A stretch of 64,000 bases of DNA from positions 38,107 through 102,106 of the forward strand of contig NZ_CYGX02000017.1 in NCBI RefSeq assembly GCF_900019265.1, given 5' to 3'. The position numbers and the translations under genes were made by a program. The stretch is from Paraburkholderia ribeironis (GTDB lineage: Bacteria; Pseudomonadota; Gammaproteobacteria; Burkholderiales; Burkholderiaceae). The notes beneath the pieces were generated by a model. The model saw only the letters and a program-made list of their open reading frames with translations. It had not been told where the DNA came from and did no database searches. Below are positions 34,636 through 43,954 of the stretch, in pieces (position 1 is the stretch's first letter; every line of letters starts with the position of its first letter).

Positions 34636-37600
34636 CCTTCTCCCCTCGCGGTTATTCGCGCCGCCCGGCGCAGATCGGCCGGCCGACGCCGTGCGGCATA
34701 TCCAGACTCAGCGGTGTCCGCGACCGGCACGGAAACGGCGTGTCCGTGCCGGTCCAGATGATCGGCCAGACCGCGAATCGTTGGAAAGCGGAATAGATCG
34801 ACGATATCGATGTTGAGCGCCAGACGCCGGCATAACAGATCGTGAACCCGTACCATCAGCAACGAATGGCCGCCTAGGTCGAATACGTTGGTGTCCGGAT
34901 CGAGCATTGCCCTGTCCACCCCAAGAACTTCCGCCCACAGTGACGCCACTTCCTGTTCCGTCGCCGTGGCCGCAGCGCCCGCTGGACGAACCAGCGGCAG
35001 CGTAGCCTGCGGTGGCGGCAGGTGCTGTCGATTCACCTTGCCGTTGCCGAGGCGCGGAAGCGCATCCAACCGCACGACGCTAGCCGGCAATAGTTCGGGT
35101 GGCAGGCGTTCTGCCAGGGCATTACGCAAATCGGCAAGATTCAGACTGGAATTGCCGGTGACATAGGCAGCGAGCCCGAAGCCACCCGGTACATCGGCGC
35201 GGGCGAAGACCACGGCGTCGACAATACCGGGACATTGACGCAGTGCCTCTTCCAGCCGGCCCGGCTCAACCCGTATGCCCCGGATCTTGATCTGGTGATC
35301 GAGCCTGCCGGCCAGCTCCAGCGCGCCGTCGCTGCGCCAGCGGCCGAGGTCGCCTGTGCGGAAAATGCGTTGACCGGGCGCGCCGCCCGGGTACGGCAAG
35401 AACCGTTCCGCAGTCTGGGCAGGCTGCCGCAGATAGCCGCGCGCGAGATTGGCGCCGGCGACGTGGACTTCGCCCCAGGCACCGAGCGGTGTTGGCTGGC
35501 CGTCACGATTCAATAGTACGATCCCGGTGCCGGCAATCGGCATGCCGCTCGGGACGGCAGGCGCCATATCGTCGGTCGCTGCCACTACGCGGCAGGTGAC
35601 ATCGGCCGCAATTTCAGCGGACCCGTACAGGTTCAGTAGTACGACATGCGGCAGCAGGTGGCGCATACGATGGGCCAGCGGACGCGGCAATGGTTCGCCG
35701 CTGGTGATGCAAAGACGCAGTGAAGGTAAGGACAAGCCGGTTCGCTCAAGCGTGTCGAGCAACGCATCGAGCAATGACGGCACCAGGGTCAACCGGCTCA
35801 CACACGAGGCCCGGCAGAGCGCCAGGAAACGCGCGGGGTCGCGGGCGATGCCCGGCGGCGGAATGACCACTGGCACACCGGCTAGCAGAGGCCCGAAGAG
35901 GTCCCAGACCGAATCGACGAAGCTGGGTGATACATGATGGAACGCCACCTCGCCGGACACGAAGGGATAATTGCGCCACATCCAGGCAAAGCGGTTGGCG
36001 ATCCCCTCATAGGTGCCCATCACGGCCTTGGGGCGGCCGGTGGAGCCGGAGGTGAACAGATGATAGGCCACTGCGGCGCCGGGCAGTCGCGTGCCTCGCC
36101 AGATCGGAGAGTCCTCAAGCGATGGCCAGTCGCCAGCCGTACCGTCGATCACCGGCCAGTGTTCGCAGTTCGTGGCGCTGCCGCTATCGGTTATTACCGC
36201 GACCGGATCCGTTGTTTCGAGCAAACCGTGAAGCCATACAGCGGGATAGTCGGGGTCGAGGGGTACATAAGCGCCGCCAGCCGCCATCACAGCCACTTGT
36301 GCTGCCACGCGGTGGGCGGATCGCTGCATCAACACGGCCACTGGCTGTTCCGGCCTGATTCCGTCAAGCCGGCTGGTCAGTGCCGATACCCGCCCTGCAA
36401 GCCCGGCATAGGAAATCGTGCTCTCTTCGGTGATGAGCGCCGGTGCGTCCGGCTGACGGGCGACGAGATCGAGAAGGCGCCCGGCAATAGTGAAAGGCTC
36501 CGCCGGTGGTTCTGCCGTGTGGTTGGCCGGGGTCGATGTCAGCGGCAACGCGTTAACCGGCCGCAGAGGATCCTTGACGAGTTGCGCGAAGAGCCTGCCG
36601 ACATGGTCGTGCAGCCGGGAAATAGTCCCGGCCTCGAACCGATCCGCGGCATATTCCCAGGTAAGCACCCATTCCTCGGGTCTCGGGTCGACATACAGCG
36701 TCAGGTCGTTAGCGACCCGGGCCGGCGCTACCGGCACAGGTATGGCGACAAGATTTTCCGCCAGCTCAGTCGGTGGGGCCACAGTTTGATTCTGAAAGAC
36801 CAATGTGAGACTGTTCAGGGGCGGTGTAGCTGGTGACCGGTCAAGCCGCAACGCCTGAACCAGTTGCTGGAAGGGCAGGTCGCGATGGTCGAAGGCGTCG
36901 AGACTGGCCTCGCGAACTTGCGCTAGCAGATCGCTAAAGCCTGGATTGCCCGAGAGGTCAGTCTTGATGATCACAGTATCAAGCAGCAGCCCCAAGGTGT
37001 TGCGGCTATCGGGCTGGCCACGCTGGGCGACCGGCGTGCCGGTCAGAATCTGCTCCTGGTCGGTCAACCGGGCCATGACGCTCGCCAGGACCGCTAGTAC
37101 GGCCATGAACGAGGTAGCGCGCTGCTGTCGCGCCAGCGCTTGCAGCCCGGTCACCAGAGCCGCGGGGATTGCACCAGTAAAGCGGGCCCCTCTACGGTCG
37201 GGGCTGGCGGACACGTCGAAATCGGGAGACAGGGCCGTCCCACGAGGATTTTCGCCCAGATAATTGCGCCACCAGGCGGTCAGGTCGCGCAGACGGTCGC
37301 TGGTCAGATGTTGGACTTCGCGTTGCACAAGGTCGGAATAGGCCAACGGCGAATCAGGCAGTGGTGAGGCCATGCCATGCCGAAAGGCGCCGTAGAGCGC
37401 GGCCAGTTCACGCCAGAACAACGCGAGCGACCAGCCGTCGGCAACGATATGATGCGCGACTAGGCAAAGCGCGGCTTTCTCATGTCCCAGTTCGAACAAC
37501 GAGAGGCGTACCGGCAATCCCGTCGCGAGATCGAACGGTCGCTCGATCTCATCAATCAGATCCTGGTCGAGCGTGTTGGCGTCGCTTGCCCGGGGATGCA

Positions 37601-37841
37601 GCGCCGAAACCGGAAGCGGGAGGATGTGCTGGACCGGCTTTCCATTCACGACCGGAAAGCAGGTCCGCCACGCCGCATGACGTCGCAGGATTTCGACTAA
37701 CGCCCGGTCGAGCGCGTCCACGTCCAGCGGGCCATGCAAAAGCACGGCGGCTGGAATGTGCCAGGCGGAGCTGCCCGAGGCCAGTCGATCGAGAAACCAC
37801 AGGCGCTGTTGCGCAAATGAGAGTGGCCCTGGTCCGGTCAT
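34632..37841 (-). CDS. NRPS module: C-A(beta-alanine)-PCP
   Basis: Single 1,069-residue module. Condensation domain at about 1-430 (HHIVADGWS, about 131). Adenylation domain at about 460-960: FTSGSTGRPKAV (about 597), LNLYGSAEI (about 733) and GNGKVNR (A10, about 935). The usual alpha-amino-binding Asp is shifted: SPSFVDSVWDLF gives Val-Asp-Trp at the first three pocket positions, and the code VDWTISLAD is close to the published beta-alanine code VDWVISLAD. PCP at about 960-1040 with FDLGGHSLLM (about 989). It therefore probably inserts beta-alanine between two polyketide units. Coupled by 4-nt overlaps to both neighbours. Confidence 0.9.
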   Translation of the reverse strand: MTGPGPLSFAQQRLWFLDRLASGSSAWHIPAAVLLHGPLDVDALDRALVEILRRHAAWRTCFPVVNGKPVQHILPLPVSALHPRASDANTLDQDLIDEIERPFDLATGLPVRLSLFELGHEKAALCLVAHHIVADGWSLALFWRELAALYGAFRHGMASPLPDSPLAYSDLVQREVQHLTSDRLRDLTAWWRNYLGENPRGTALSPDFDVSASPDRRGARFTGAIPAALVTGLQALARQQRATSFMAVLAVLASVMARLTDQEQILTGTPVAQRGQPDSRNTLGLLLDTVIIKTDLSGNPGFSDLLAQVREASLDAFDHRDLPFQQLVQALRLDRSPATPPLNSLTLVFQNQTVAPPTELAENLVAIPVPVAPARVANDLTLYVDPRPEEWVLTWEYAADRFEAGTISRLHDHVGRLFAQLVKDPLRPVNALPLTSTPANHTAEPPAEPFTIAGRLLDLVARQPDAPALITEESTISYAGLAGRVSALTSRLDGIRPEQPVAVLMQRSAHRVAAQVAVMAAGGAYVPLDPDYPAVWLHGLLETTDPVAVITDSGSATNCEHWPVIDGTAGDWPSLEDSPIWRGTRLPGAAVAYHLFTSGSTGRPKAVMGTYEGIANRFAWMWRNYPFVSGEVAFHHVSPSFVDSVWDLFGPLLAGVPVVIPPPGIARDPARFLALCRASCVSRLTLVPSLLDALLDTLERTGLSLPSLRLCITSGEPLPRPLAHRMRHLLPHVVLLNLYGSAEIAADVTCRVVAATDDMAPAVPSGMPIAGTGIVLLNRDGQPTPLGAWGEVHVAGANLARGYLRQPAQTAERFLPYPGGAPGQRIFRTGDLGRWRSDGALELAGRLDHQIKIRGIRVEPGRLEEALRQCPGIVDAVVFARADVPGGFGLAAYVTGNSSLNLADLRNALAERLPPELLPASVVRLDALPRLGNGKVNRQHLPPPQATLPLVRPAGAAATATEQEVASLWAEVLGVDRAMLDPDTNVFDLGGHSLLMVRVHDLLCRRLALNIDIVDLFRFPTIRGLADHLDRHGHAVSVPVADTAESGYAARRRPADLRRAARITARGEG

Positions 37842-40800
37842 TGTGCGATTCCTGCAGAAGGCGTTGGGTCGGCCTGTGCCTCGCGGATCAACCGGGCCAG
37901 CCTGTCGATGGTCGTGGCTTCGAACACGGCTCGCAGCGGAAGCTCCAAAGGCCAGTGCGCGCGAATGGCGTCGAGGATATCGAGCGCCATCAGCGAATGG
38001 CCGCCGAGGTCGAAGAAATCATCGTGCGTACCGATCGTGGGCACACCGAGCGCCTGGCACCAGATCGCCGTCAGCTTCGCCACCACCGGATCGTCGTCTG
38101 CTGGCGTGGGAACGGTCAATGCTGGGGCAGGGCAAGGCGCGGCGGCCGCCTCATCGCTGCCGATCCAGTAATGGCCGCCGGCGAGCGGATACAGCGGCAA
38201 GGGAATGCGGCGTGCTGTTCGCGCGGCGTATAGGGCTTGCCAATCGATTTTGCCTCCGGCTCGCCAGTGGGCTGCGAGCGCCTGGAGCGCGCGCCTGCGT
38301 GCTTGCGCATCTTCCCCGATCTGGAGTGACCCGGCGGGCTCGGCCGGCGGCGGCGGGGACGTGGCCACGGCGCTCTCGAACCGGCCCTGCCTCATAGCCG
38401 CCGCCGCGCTTGTGGCATCGCGAGCGATGAGTGTGCAGCGATGGGCGAAAGCACGGCGGCCCGTCTGCAGGCTGTAGGCGAAATCGGCGAGCCGGGGGCC
38501 TGTATCCAGCGCATCGGCCAAGCGACAGGTGAGAATGTCGAGTGCGCTCGCGTCATGTGCCGACCATACCAGCAGTTCGTCCTGTATCGGGCTTGGGGGA
38601 GTATCCGTTGTCTCAGCCTGCTCAAGAAGGACGTGAGCATTTGTGCCGCCGATGCCGAATGAGCTGACACCGGCACGGCGTGGCTTTCCTGCTGGTGTAG
38701 TCCAGGGACGCGTATCTGTCACGACCCGGAATGGAGTCTTCGCGAAATCGATCGCAGGACTCGGGGTAGCGAAATTGGCGCTGGGCACCAGAAGGCCGTG
38801 CTGCACCATGAGTGCAGCTTTGACCAGTCCGGCAACGCCGGCCGCAACGTCGAGATGTCCGATGGTGGCTTTGATCGAGCCAATGGAGCAACCGGCAGCA
38901 CTGCCGTCGCCGGGCCGGAGACTGAAGGCGCGGGCCAGCGCTGCGATCTCGATCGGGTCACCCAGAGCAGTGCCGGTGCCATGAGCCTCGACATAGCTGA
39001 TGCTGTCGGCATCAACGCCAGCGGCAGCCATCGCCATGCCGATGACCTCGCTCTGACCTTCTACGCTGGGGGCGGTGTAGCCAATTTTGCTATCTCCATC
39101 ATTGTTGATGGCGCTGCCGCTGATCACGGCAATGATCCTGTCGCCCGCGGCTTGCGCGTCGGCCAGCCGCTTTAGAACGACGGCGGCGACACCGTTGCCC
39201 CCGACGGTGCCGCTGGCCGAGGCGTCGAACGGAGCGCAGCGGCCGTCGCGAGAGCCAATGCCGCCTTCTTGGAAGCGATAGCCAGCCCGCTGCGGCACCC
39301 GGATGGACGCTCCGCCCGCCACAGCGGCATCACATTCGCCGGCAAGAAGGCTCCGGCAAGCCAGATGCACGGCAACCAGAGAGGACGAACAGGCTGTCTG
39401 GACAGCGACGCTGGGCCCACTAAAGCCAAGCCGATATGAGGTCTGGGTGACGAAGTGGTCCTTGTCGTTCGCGACGAGCAGCCGGTGCGCACCGAATTGC
39501 TCGAGCAGTGCCGGATCGCGCCAGATATTGTTCAACAGGTAGGTGCTCACACTCGTCCCGGCAAACAGGCCTATCCGACGCAGAGCCGCACAACCGGCAT
39601 CCTCCAGTGCCTGCCAGACCGTGGTCATGAACAGTCGCTGCTGAGGATCGAGGATGGCCGCGTCGCTGGGTGCTATGCCGAAGAAACCGGTATCGAATTG
39701 CCCAATATCCGTGAGCACTCCGCCAGTTGGCACGTACTCCGAATCGGCTAACGACGATTCGGGTACGCCGGCAGCGTACAACTCGGCGGAGGAAAATCGG
39801 CTGATCGCGGTGTTGCCCTGACACAGGTTCTGCCACAAGGCGGTAACGCTGTCGGCGCCGGGAAAGCGCCCGGCCATGCCGACGATGGCAATGGCGCCCA
39901 GCGCGCGCGGGCAACTCGCTTGATCGGGTGTGGTTGACTGGACAGTGGGACCGGCTATGCGCATCGCGTCACCCAGCCGACCGGCCAGGGCCGATGGCGT
40001 ACCGAATTCGAACATTTCGGTCAGGGTCACGTCGTGTGCAACTATCTCGTGCAGACGGCTATGCACGTGGGCCAGCAGCAAGGAGTTGCCTCCCAGATCG
40101 AAGAAGCTGTCGAACCGTCCGACCTTGGGCCGGCCTGGAAGGACCTGTTGCCATAGCTGGGCAATGCGGCTCTCCAGCCCGTCGGCGCATGGAACAAACG
40201 GGCGCTGTGCGCTGTCGTCCCATGGCGCTTCGGGAACACTCGCGGCGCGATCGAGCTTACCGTTTGCCGTGATCGGCAGATGATCGACCAGCATGATGCG
40301 GTTGGGAACGAAGGCCGCGGGCAACGTGGCTGCGGCATGCTCCAGGACCTCGCGCGCTGTTAGCACGCGCCTGGTATGCATTTCGCGGGGGGGCATTGGA
40401 CTGGCGCTGGCCGCCGGTGCAACATCAGGTCGCCGGGCATAGAGATAGTGGATGCCCTCGCGCCCTGCAACCGACCAATCCGCTTCGGCCGAGACCTGGA
40501 AGCCATTTGCCTGCAGCAAGGACAGAATGCGTTCCAGCCGCCCCTCCTCGTCGTGCACCTCCATTACCACCTGACGAATCCGCTGCCAGTGTTCAGCGAT
40601 GATGCCGGCCAGGACGTTTTCCTCGCTTTTCTCTACATTGATCTTCAGCAGATCGATGCGATCGAGACCGGCCTCAGCAAATATCTGGGACAGGGTTTGC
40701 ACCGGCACCGAAAACTGGTGTGCCGCCAACTCATGGTCGAGCAGGCTATCGAGCGCAGTGGCGCCGCCGGCGAGCATCGCCTGAAGATCGTCTGCCTGGT

Positions 40801-43800
40801 GGTGCTCGAGATAGGAACGAACCAGTGCCTTTTCCCGCTCCGGCTCGCCGTGCAAGCCCGACAGGAAGGAGAGATGGGGATAGAAGGTGAAGGGCTGCGT
40901 GCCCTCCCGCTCGCCGGCGGCGACCGGCCATATACGCGCGTTGGGCGCGTAGAGCGCAATGTTGGTCTTCAGTAGGGGGAGGACGAAAGGATTCGGCTCG
41001 ACGCAATGGACTCTCACACCGGTCGCCATGGCGCAGGACGCCAGACCGAACAAACCAATATTGGCGCCGACATCGAGCACCTGGGCGCCGTCGGCAATGT
41101 GAATGCCGTGGCGGAAGTAGGCGTTGGTGACGAAGATCTCTTCGTAGAGAAACTCCGTCTCGTTGCGGTTGAGCCCAGCCACTGCCAACCCGTTGGGCAA
41201 GGCCTGGCGCCGCACCCCGTCGACGACTGCAGCGTGCTCGCGAGTCGGTACCACCGCGGCAACCAGTTGGCGAACTCCGCCCTGTTCCTGTGGCTCCCAG
41301 ACGAGCGCCGCTGCTACACCGTCGAGACGGCACAGCATCTGTTCGATTTCGGCCGGCTCAATACGCACGCCTTGCCGCTTGAACTGCATGTCGCGCCGGC
41401 CGAGATACTCTATGGTGCCGTCAGGCCGCCACCGTCCGAGGTCGCCTGTGCGATAGAGGCGTGCCCCAGGCGCACCGCTCCAGAGATCGGGGATAAAGCG
41501 CTCGGCCGTCAGCCGCGGTGCGCCCAGATATCCTTGTGCCACGCCACGCCCGGAAATTCCGATCTCCCCGACCATACCGTCCGCGACCGGTTGCAGATGA
41601 TCATCCAGCAGCACGATCGTCACTCCCGGCAGGGGGGTGCCGATATGGGGCTCCTCACCCGTCACGGCGGCAGCGGTCGCGTCCACCGTGCACTCAGTCG
41701 GTCCATAGAGGTTGACCGCACTAAGCGTCGGGCAATCCGCCAGTGCGCGCCACAGTGCGATCGGTACTGCCTCGCCGCCCAGCAGCACGCGCCGTGGCCA
41801 GCCTGTAGCGCTTCGGCCGACTCCCGCGGCTAGCAGCGCGGCCATTTGCGAGGGCGTGCTGTCGAACACGTCGACCCGCTCGACCTCCAGCGCGTTGCGC
41901 AGCGCTGCGGGATCAAATCCTTGCTGCGACTCGGGGAGAAGGACGAGGCAATGCCCGAACGCGAGCTGCACTAGTTGTTTCACAGAGGTATCGAAGCTGA
42001 GCGGGCCGTTGAGGCCGACCCGCAGCGGACCGGATCCCAGCCCGCCGTAGACTCGTTCCTTGAGGGCCCATGCGAGGTTGACCACGCTCGCGTGACTGAC
42101 CATGACGCCGTTGGGTTCGCCGGTAGAACCCGATGTATAGATTACGTAAGCCAGCCCGCCAGCATCGTCCGGGCTCCCGCATAAATCCGGAGACATTAGT
42201 GTGCCGGTTGGTGTAACGGCTGCCGCTGAGGTCAATACCGGATGCTGGTCCGTCAACACCATGCGCGCGCCGGCTGCCTCTGCCAGCTGGCGCTGCCGCT
42301 CTTTCGGGGCACGCCAGTCGAGCGGTACGTATGCCGCTCCGGTGAGCATTATCGCCAGCAGGGCCGCAACCATCGAGGGTGAGCGTCGCAGGACGAGCGC
42401 GACCCGGTCGCCGGGGCCGATGCCGCATTTCTCCAGCCCTGCTGCCATGCCGCGAACGCGGGCAGCGAGCTGGCGATAGCTGCAACTGCCGCCCTCCCAC
42501 GCCAGGGCCGGCGCGTCGGGTGTGCGTGCAGCCTGTGCGAGGACGAGGGCAGGCAGGCTACTGAGCGGCGCCTCCTGCTCGGCCGGTGTCGCGACGATGC
42601 GGGACAGTTCCCACGTCAAATGACGGAGAGGCACATCTGGTCTGGCGACGACGTCTTCGAGCGTGCGCTGAAAACGATCGATGAAACGGTCGATGGTCGC
42701 AGCGTCAAACAGGTCGCTCGAGTATTCGAGAATGCCCTTCAACCCCTTCTCTGTCTCCACCATGTAAAGGCCGAGGTCGAATCTGGCAGTGTCACAAAAC
42801 AGGTCGACCGTCGAGGCGGTCAGTCGCGGAAGGTCCCAGCGCTGAGGGCTTGCCGGCTCGAAGAGGAACATCGCCTGCACGAAGGGTACCGAAGTCTGGT
42901 CGTGGTGCAGTTTCAATGCACGTAAAACATGTTCGAACGGCAGATCCTGATGATCGAGTGCCGTCGTAACCGTATGCTGGACGGCCGCCATCAGGTCGAC
43001 GAAAGCAGCGGTGGCGTCGATGCGCGTGCGCAGTGCCAGGGTGTTTGCGAAGCAGCCGATCACCGCCTCGAAATCCGGCCGGTTCCGGTTGGAAGCGGCC
43101 GTGGCCACGACGAGTTCGCTTTGCCCCGAAAGGCGTGCCAGCAATAGCTTGAAGGCAGCCAGCAAAGTGACGAATAGCGTGACGCCCGCGCCTTGGGCAA
43201 GGTGCGTCACACGTTGCGACAAAGTTTCGGGTAACAGGAAGGTCAAGGTGCGGCCTGCAAAGCGCGGCACTCGCGGCCGGGCGCGATCCAAAGGCAGACG
43301 CAGGACGCTGGGAGCGCCGTTCAAGGTCTGACGCCAGTAGTCGATCTGGCTGTCGACAGTCTTGTTATCAGCCAGCCATTGCTGCTGCGCACGGGCGAAG
43401 GACGAATACGGGGCCGCCACCGGCAGGGCCGCCCCTGGGCGGTTGGAACTGTGATGCCGGTAAGCCGCGAAGAGCTGGCGTATCAGGATACCGACAGACC
43501 AGCCGTCGACCACGAGGTGATGCGTTGTCAATTGCAGGACGTGGTTACGGGCGCCTAGCCTCAACAATTGGGCCCGTAGCAACGGAGCTTGGGACATGTC
43601 GAATATACGATGGGCCTCGGCGTGAAGGCGCTGGGATAGTTGCGCTTCCCGGTCGGCTACTGGCTGTCCGGTCAAATCAATTACCGGCAGTTCGACGTTC
43701 AGATGACGTTCGACCTTGGGCACTGGACGTCCGTCGATGGCAGCAAACGAAGTGCGCAGTGCCTCCTGGGTTGCGATTACTTCGTTTAATGCACGACCGA

Positions 43801-43954
43801 GTGCGGCAAGATCGAGCACACCGACAAGGCGCAGAGCTGCCGGAATATTGTAGAACGGGCTATGCGGCGCCAGACATTGAAGGAACCACATGCGGCCCTG
43901 GGCCGGCGACAGCGTGGCTTGCGGTGTGTCGCGCAATTGGATCTGAGCGTTCAT
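37838..43954 (-). CDS. Hybrid NRPS-PKS: C-A with FkbM-type methyltransferase-PCP-KS-ACP, AT missing
   Basis: 2,038 residues. Condensation domain at about 10-440 (HHLVVDGWS, about 146). Adenylation domain from about 460; its A3 motif reads TSGSTGEPNGVM, with Asn in place of the usual Lys. The pocket SFDTSVKQL, DVFDSTPS, LLGGEAV and NLYGPTECTVDA gives a DTKDLGLVD-like code, nearest to Glu/Gln codes (low certainty). An FkbM-type methyltransferase is embedded at about 925-1172 (VLDVGANIGLFGL; LLKINVEKSEENVLAGI), then A10 TANGKLDRA (about 1233) and PCP FDLGGNSLL (about 1288). KS at about 1350-1781 (QTACSSSLVAVH, EAHGTGT, KATIGHLDVAAG). Residues 1782-1952 are only linker, with no acyltransferase. 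The final carrier is FDLGGHSLMAL. ATG start overlaps the previous stop. Confidence 0.92.
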   Translation of the reverse strand: MNAQIQLRDTPQATLSPAQGRMWFLQCLAPHSPFYNIPAALRLVGVLDLAALGRALNEVIATQEALRTSFAAIDGRPVPKVERHLNVELPVIDLTGQPVADREAQLSQRLHAEAHRIFDMSQAPLLRAQLLRLGARNHVLQLTTHHLVVDGWSVGILIRQLFAAYRHHSSNRPGAALPVAAPYSSFARAQQQWLADNKTVDSQIDYWRQTLNGAPSVLRLPLDRARPRVPRFAGRTLTFLLPETLSQRVTHLAQGAGVTLFVTLLAAFKLLLARLSGQSELVVATAASNRNRPDFEAVIGCFANTLALRTRIDATAAFVDLMAAVQHTVTTALDHQDLPFEHVLRALKLHHDQTSVPFVQAMFLFEPASPQRWDLPRLTASTVDLFCDTARFDLGLYMVETEKGLKGILEYSSDLFDAATIDRFIDRFQRTLEDVVARPDVPLRHLTWELSRIVATPAEQEAPLSSLPALVLAQAARTPDAPALAWEGGSCSYRQLAARVRGMAAGLEKCGIGPGDRVALVLRRSPSMVAALLAIMLTGAAYVPLDWRAPKERQRQLAEAAGARMVLTDQHPVLTSAAAVTPTGTLMSPDLCGSPDDAGGLAYVIYTSGSTGEPNGVMVSHASVVNLAWALKERVYGGLGSGPLRVGLNGPLSFDTSVKQLVQLAFGHCLVLLPESQQGFDPAALRNALEVERVDVFDSTPSQMAALLAAGVGRSATGWPRRVLLGGEAVPIALWRALADCPTLSAVNLYGPTECTVDATAAAVTGEEPHIGTPLPGVTIVLLDDHLQPVADGMVGEIGISGRGVAQGYLGAPRLTAERFIPDLWSGAPGARLYRTGDLGRWRPDGTIEYLGRRDMQFKRQGVRIEPAEIEQMLCRLDGVAAALVWEPQEQGGVRQLVAAVVPTREHAAVVDGVRRQALPNGLAVAGLNRNETEFLYEEIFVTNAYFRHGIHIADGAQVLDVGANIGLFGLASCAMATGVRVHCVEPNPFVLPLLKTNIALYAPNARIWPVAAGEREGTQPFTFYPHLSFLSGLHGEPEREKALVRSYLEHHQADDLQAMLAGGATALDSLLDHELAAHQFSVPVQTLSQIFAEAGLDRIDLLKINVEKSEENVLAGIIAEHWQRIRQVVMEVHDEEGRLERILSLLQANGFQVSAEADWSVAGREGIHYLYARRPDVAPAASASPMPPREMHTRRVLTAREVLEHAAATLPAAFVPNRIMLVDHLPITANGKLDRAASVPEAPWDDSAQRPFVPCADGLESRIAQLWQQVLPGRPKVGRFDSFFDLGGNSLLLAHVHSRLHEIVAHDVTLTEMFEFGTPSALAGRLGDAMRIAGPTVQSTTPDQASCPRALGAIAIVGMAGRFPGADSVTALWQNLCQGNTAISRFSSAELYAAGVPESSLADSEYVPTGGVLTDIGQFDTGFFGIAPSDAAILDPQQRLFMTTVWQALEDAGCAALRRIGLFAGTSVSTYLLNNIWRDPALLEQFGAHRLLVANDKDHFVTQTSYRLGFSGPSVAVQTACSSSLVAVHLACRSLLAGECDAAVAGGASIRVPQRAGYRFQEGGIGSRDGRCAPFDASASGTVGGNGVAAVVLKRLADAQAAGDRIIAVISGSAINNDGDSKIGYTAPSVEGQSEVIGMAMAAAGVDADSISYVEAHGTGTALGDPIEIAALARAFSLRPGDGSAAGCSIGSIKATIGHLDVAAGVAGLVKAALMVQHGLLVPSANFATPSPAIDFAKTPFRVVTDTRPWTTPAGKPRRAGVSSFGIGGTNAHVLLEQAETTDTPPSPIQDELLVWSAHDASALDILTCRLADALDTGPRLADFAYSLQTGRRAFAHRCTLIARDATSAAAAMRQGRFESAVATSPPPPAEPAGSLQIGEDAQARRRALQALAAHWRAGGKIDWQALYAARTARRIPLPLYPLAGGHYWIGSDEAAAAPCPAPALTVPTPADDDPVVAKLTAIWCQALGVPTIGTHDDFFDLGGHSLMALDILDAIRAHWPLELPLRAVFEATTIDRLARLIREAQADPTPSAGIAQ

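Noticed and set aside
35934..36836. 300-codon plus-strand frame
   Set aside because: Antisense shadow of the beta-alanine adenylation and condensation domains.
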